This document shows, in pieces, positions 22,294 to 25,048 of a stretch of DNA of 25,048 nucleotides. The notes beneath the pieces are model-generated. The model was not told the origin of the DNA and ran no database searches. It saw nothing but the letters and a program-made list of their open reading frames with translations. Source of the stretch: an uncultured Oscillospiraceae bacterium (GTDB lineage: Bacteria; Bacillota; Clostridia; Oscillospirales; Ruminococcaceae); contig CABUAH010000023.1 of NCBI GenBank assembly GCA_902489475.1, positions 1 to 25,048 on the forward strand, in the 5' to 3' direction. Made by a program: the position numbers and the translations under genes. Numbering within the stretch: position 1 is the stretch's first letter; each line of letters begins with the position of its first letter.

Positions 22294-22896
22294 TTAAGCA
22301 ATAAACCGTTCGTTTATTATTCCGGCTAAAATCCCCATCACGGCAGCAATACAAATCATTATTATCGGATGGAGCTTTTTCATAATAAGAACAAAGCAAA
22401 CAACAAAAATAATAAGAGAGGTTATGAAATTATAGCTTATGATCTCACCGAAACCGAAGCCCGACGGAAAGAAAACACTTGCAGCAAGATTTATAAGAGC
22501 TGCGGCTATAAGACCGATTACCGTAGGTCTTAACCCTGACATAACTCCTGCAACGACCTTGCTTTCTTTAAACTGCTTGTAGAATTTTGCAACAAGCAAA
22601 ATGATAATAAACGATGGAGTGATTACTCCAAGCGTTGCGAATGCACCGCCGAGAATCTGACCGATAATACCATACTGCTCACAGACCTGCGAGCCGATAT
22701 AGGTAGATATATTTACAGCGAATGTTCCGGGAGTAGATTCCGAAACGGCGATAAAGTTAATAAGCTCATCGCCCGTAAGCCAGTTGTTTGCAAAAATCTC
22801 CTCACGAATTAACGGAATCATCGCATAACCTCCGCCTATCGTAAACAGTCCGATTTTAGCAAATGTAAGATAAAGCTTTAATATCGCAAGAAGCAT
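22294..22896 (-). CDS. Chromate transporter family protein, second half-size subunit
   Basis: A 200-residue membrane protein with one CHR (ChrA-family) domain. The landmarks are FAKIGLFTIGGGYAMIPLIREEI, AVSESTPGTFAVNISTYIG and the glycine-rich helix GVMSGLRPTVIGLIAAA. In many Firmicutes two half-size CHR proteins, encoded side by side, probably assemble with opposite orientation to replace the long two-domain ChrA. The true substrate in gut anaerobes is unknown, since chromate efflux is shown only for some long forms. The start overlaps the previous stop by one base (TAATG). Confidence 0.93.
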   Translation of the reverse strand: MLLAILKLYLTFAKIGLFTIGGGYAMIPLIREEIFANNWLTGDELINFIAVSESTPGTFAVNISTYIGSQVCEQYGIIGQILGGAFATLGVITPSFIIILLVAKFYKQFKESKVVAGVMSGLRPTVIGLIAAALINLAASVFFPSGFGFGEIISYNFITSLIIFVVCFVLIMKKLHPIIMICIAAVMGILAGIINERFIA

Positions 22897-23468
22897 TACT
22901 TTTTAACCTCCTTGCTTTGTCCTTTGCTGAGAAGAGATGCGATAAGTCCTATAACAGCACAAATAACTAAAATTATTATTAGATTTACATCAAAAATTAC
23001 TGATGCCGCTAAAGAGGCAAGCATCAAAAAGTATGCTAAAGCATTTTTAGGGCATTGCTTAAACATTGTTATCATTGCCTTTGCAATAAGCGCAAGCACT
23101 CCTGCTCTTATGCCCATAAACGCATACTGAACGTATTTTTGAGTCTCAAACCACCCCAAAACTCCCGAAATAAGCAGAATAAATAAATACGGCGGAATAA
23201 TAAGACCAATCGTTGCAAAAAAAGCTCCCCAAAAACCGGCTACCTGCTGACCGATGAAGGTTGCTGAGTTTACGGAAATTGCTCCGGGTGTTGATTGGCT
23301 TATCGCCATTATATCGAGAATGTCTTCCTTTTTGATGTAGTGGTGGTTTTCTACAAATTCCCGTTGCATTATCGGAATCATTGCATACCCTCCGCCAAAG
23401 GTGAATGCTCCGATCTTAAAAAACTGAATGAAAAGAGAAAGATATCTTTTCCATCTGCTCTCGTTCAT
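22896..23468 (-). CDS. Chromate transporter family protein, first half-size subunit
   Basis: A 190-residue CHR-domain membrane protein and partner of the next gene. It has the same landmarks: FFKIGAFTFGGGYAMIPIMQREF, AISQSTPGAISVNSATFIG and MGIRAGVLALIAKA, then a hydrophobic C-terminal half and a lysine-rich end. It is similar to, but clearly distinct from, its partner, as expected for a heterodimer. AAAGGAG lies 9 nt before the ATG. It is the first gene of a two-gene operon with its own promoter at 23539-23566. Confidence 0.93.
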   Translation of the reverse strand: MNESRWKRYLSLFIQFFKIGAFTFGGGYAMIPIMQREFVENHHYIKKEDILDIMAISQSTPGAISVNSATFIGQQVAGFWGAFFATIGLIIPPYLFILLISGVLGWFETQKYVQYAFMGIRAGVLALIAKAMITMFKQCPKNALAYFLMLASLAASVIFDVNLIIILVICAVIGLIASLLSKGQSKEVKK

Positions 23469-23504
23469 ACACCGTGCTCCTTTATAATATAATTCAGCCT
23501 TTAA

Positions 23505-23566
23505 GCGAAAGCAAAAAGCCTTGTTTCGCCACTTTTTTAGTATATCACATTTTTTGTAAAATACAA
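23505..23566 (-). promoter_or_regulatory. Promoter and 5' hairpin of the chromate-transporter operon
   Basis: On the minus strand: TTGTAT (23561-23566), 16-bp spacer, TATACT (23539-23544), then near the RNA start a hairpin (23505-23529) with stem GCGAAACAA/TTG-TTTCGC (one bulged C). It closely parallels the promoter-hairpin unit upstream of proS at 2275-2340. Confidence 0.6.
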
Positions 23567-23576
23567 GGGAAGAAAA

Positions 23577-23650
23577 TAATTCGGAATTATTTTAATTGAC
23601 AGTTGACAATGGAAAATGGACAATTAATTAATGCGTAATTAACTCGGAAT
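23577..23650. repeat. AT-rich interspersed intergenic repeat
   Basis: Contains AATTCGGAATT and TTGACAATGGAAAATGG; the latter matches, with one change, the complement of the sequence near 430-455. Part of the family also seen at 425-490, 3949-3982, 24050-24096 and 24905-24985. Confidence 0.55.
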
Positions 23651-24002
23651 CAATGTATGCAAAAGACTATCTTTGATTAACAGAGAGTGGCATGAAAGTA
23701 AGCAGTATTAGAACTCATAAACCGTCAATCAAGTAGGTCAGCAACTTTGCCGTTAAATTAATACTTTCCAAAAAAATTAACATCATCCTTTTTCACAACC
23801 TCCAAAAACAGAGGGCAAAGGGAGTAGATGTTGGAAAGAGCTGAGCAGGCGACCGCCGCCGGTGGCGGAAACAGGGAGCTTGCGAAGGGAAGAAATAAGG
23901 AGAATTTCGACAGCGAACAGCGGAGAAAGGCGACTATATTTCTGACCGTAAAGCAGAGGGAAACGAATTTTTTCAAAACTCTTTACTTTTATAGAGTTTT
24001 GT
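23651..24002. other. Gene-poor stretch with a purine-rich element
   Basis: From 23651 to about 23815 I see no gene or clear structure. From about 23815 to 23970 the plus strand is purine-rich and GC-richer, with a small hairpin (CCGCC/GGCGG near 23860-23876), and ends at an AAAACTCT/AGAGTTTT hairpin (23975-24000). Both strands carry open frames of 60-70 codons (23828-24022 plus, 23758-23976 minus), neither with a convincing ribosome site and family. It could be a non-coding RNA or a repeat element. Confidence 0.35.
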
Positions 24003-24049
24003 TAGTGTCCCCCTCTTCTTAGGTTGTCCCTTTGCAAGAAACCGGATTA

Positions 24050-24096
24050 ATTCGGAATTCATAATGCTTAATTAAATCGAAAATCGGAATTTGGAA
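24050..24096. repeat. AT-rich interspersed intergenic repeat
   Basis: ATTAATTCGGAATTC followed by related words (ATCGGAATTTGGAAT). Shares the 11-mer AATTCGGAATT with other gaps. Confidence 0.5.
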
Positions 24097-24143
24097 TAAA
24101 AAAACAAGACGCAGGGATTTTTAAAGCGTTTCTCTGTGTCTTG
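24097..24143 (-). terminator. Terminator of the 24164-24730 gene
   Basis: CAAGACGCAGGGA (24105-24117) pairs with TCTCTGTGTCTTG (24131-24143) with minor mismatches. On the minus strand it ends in a T7-8 run (24097-24104). Confidence 0.9.
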
Positions 24144-24163
24144 ATTTAAATGTATTTCTTGTT

Positions 24164-24730
24164 TTATTTTTCCTTAGCCAGTATAAATTTCTCCTTGGTG
24201 TATATTTCCAGATACAGATTCTTGCAATCATCAATGTATTGATTATCCATATCAAACATAAGTCTAAGTGTTATCGCATCACTTATCATCGGCGATTGCT
24301 CAGACCGGTATTCAACTATATATGCAGGTCGCTGATCATCATATATATAGCCGTCCGATGGATCATATAAAGCACTTGAGATTTTCACACTTGAATCGGA
24401 AAGTTTAACGGTTGTCGAGAGGTTGCTGTTGCTTTCAAAATTTATGTTGCCAACAAAATATCCGTCGCTGAACCAAGGATGATATACTTTACCATTTACA
24501 GTAACCGTATCATTAGCGCTGTAGTTAGCATTACCTTGCTTATCTGTATATAAATCATCCGATTTAATTATCGTGATATCTTTGGTAAAGTCAATTTCTT
24601 GAACAGGGATCCATGACAAACCATATAAAATCAAAAAACAAATAGCGGCAATTATTAATATTGGTGTAATGCAATAACGTATTATTTTGTTTTCCCATGT
24701 TTTATGCATCGTTTCCCACAATTTGTACAT
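24164..24730 (-). CDS. Membrane-anchored protein of unknown function
   Basis: A 188-residue protein with a short basic, aromatic N-terminus (MYKLWETMHKTWENK), one membrane helix (about 22-41, YCITPILIIAAICFLILYG) and an outward domain of about 140 residues rich in D, S, N and Y with beta-strand character (NGKVYHPWFSDGYFVGNINF, LYDPSDGYIYDDQ). I do not recognise the family. The start at 24730 is preferred because AAGGAG lies 6 nt upstream; an in-frame ATG at 24754 would add 8 residues but lacks that site. It is monocistronic, with a promoter at 24781-24809 and a strong terminator at 24097-24143. Confidence 0.82.
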   Translation of the reverse strand: MYKLWETMHKTWENKIIRYCITPILIIAAICFLILYGLSWIPVQEIDFTKDITIIKSDDLYTDKQGNANYSANDTVTVNGKVYHPWFSDGYFVGNINFESNSNLSTTVKLSDSSVKISSALYDPSDGYIYDDQRPAYIVEYRSEQSPMISDAITLRLMFDMDNQYIDDCKNLYLEIYTKEKFILAKEK

Positions 24731-24780
24731 ATTGTTCTCCTTGTTTAAAAACATTTGAAATATATCATTATTATGTTAAT

Positions 24781-24809
24781 ATTATACCACTGTTTTTACA
24801 AATGTGCAA
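24781..24809 (-). promoter_or_regulatory. Promoter of the 24164-24730 gene
   Basis: On the minus strand: TTGCAC (24804-24809), 17-bp spacer, TATAAT (24781-24786), about 50 nt before the start codon. Confidence 0.72.
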
Positions 24810-24904
24810 ATTATCTTTGCCCGTTCTAAGTTTTGCATATATGGATGATTGAATTAGTTATACTCTGTCGAATTTCTCTTTGCCGTTTTTGATTAGCGAC
24901 AAAT

Positions 24905-24985
24905 TTAATTATCAATTTTCAATTGTCAATTAGAGTTACGCATTGCCATTAGAATTACAAATTAAACAATGGACAATTTAATTGC
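24905..24985. repeat. AT-rich interspersed intergenic repeat beside second TA copy
   Basis: Contains TTTTCAATTGTCAATTA, also found at about 436-452 beside the first toxin-antitoxin locus, and GGACAATTTAATTG. No gene is seen between 24810 and the window end. Confidence 0.5.
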
Positions 24986-24992
24986 TTTCCCC

Positions 24993-25048
24993 TTGACAAA
25001 GAATGAAGATATGCTATAATATAAATGAAAAGGGAGCCTGCGATAAGC
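24993..25048 (+). promoter_or_regulatory. Second copy of the antisense-RNA promoter, cut by the window end
   Basis: TTGACA (24993-24998), 16 bp, TATAAT (25015-25020), then the start of the RNA. These 56 bases match 86-141 at 53 positions; the three changes all lie in the spacer. The rest of the locus, presumably with a second toxin peptide, lies beyond the window. Confidence 0.82.

Noticed and set aside
23828..24022. 64-codon plus-strand frame and the opposing 72-codon minus-strand frame
   Set aside because: No recognised motif; they overlap each other and the terminator-like hairpin. The region is reported as an element, not as a gene.
1..25048. CRISPR arrays, tRNA or rRNA genes, insertion sequences, phage genes
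   Set aside because: I saw no evenly spaced direct repeats, no cloverleaf or rRNA segments, and no transposase, integrase or phage structural motifs.

Overview
The window looks like a chromosomal segment from an anaerobic, low-to-moderate GC Firmicute of the class Clostridia, probably a gut Ruminococcaceae/Oscillospiraceae relative. The grounds are the archaeal/eukaryote-type short ProRS, a TPP-riboswitch-controlled ECF thiamine transporter, methylglyoxal synthase, a complete Rnf complex in clostridial gene order, strong AGGAGG ribosome binding sites and consensus TTGACA/TATAAT promoters. I ran no similarity search; names rest on motifs and recalled family sequences.

Layout. 1-490: a compact type I toxin-antitoxin-like locus, with a 29-codon hydrophobic peptide on the minus strand and a convergent antisense RNA on the plus strand. 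A second copy of its antisense promoter and RNA start is cut off by the window end (24993-25048). 491-2340 (minus): proS, preceded by a small membrane protein. 2486-3338: TPP riboswitch, attenuator and thiT. 3453-4029: mgsA. 4070-7766: hisS, a small membrane protein, aspS. 7827-8621: a zinc-ribbon membrane protein of unknown role. 8620-10084 (minus): a histidine phosphatase and an RluA-type pseudouridine synthase.

10163-17676 is the main functional unit: a long structured 5' leader, then apbE-rnfC-rnfD-rnfG-rnfE-rnfA-orf422-rnfB with almost no intergenic space. Rnf couples ferredoxin oxidation to NAD reduction and ion pumping; ApbE attaches the FMN groups of RnfG and RnfD. orf422, between rnfA and rnfB, resembles the C-terminal part of 2-hydroxyacyl-CoA dehydratase/activase proteins (HgdB/DUF2229-like) and is the most unexpected gene here.

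17711-20662 (minus): three tandem paralogous lipoproteins in exact 987-bp register, with near-identical ends, a divergent centre and clear mosaicism. 20691-20950: a GC-richer element between two copies of the same terminator hairpin. 20963-22184 (minus): a FucO-like iron alcohol dehydrogenase. 22248-23566 (minus): a two-gene chromate-transporter-family pair. 23567-24143: about 600 bp without a convincing gene, holding AT-rich interspersed repeats and a purine-rich element. 24164-24809 (minus): a membrane-anchored protein of unknown function, followed to the window end by more AT-rich repeat and the second toxin-antitoxin copy. The same short AT-rich repeat words recur in several intergenic gaps.
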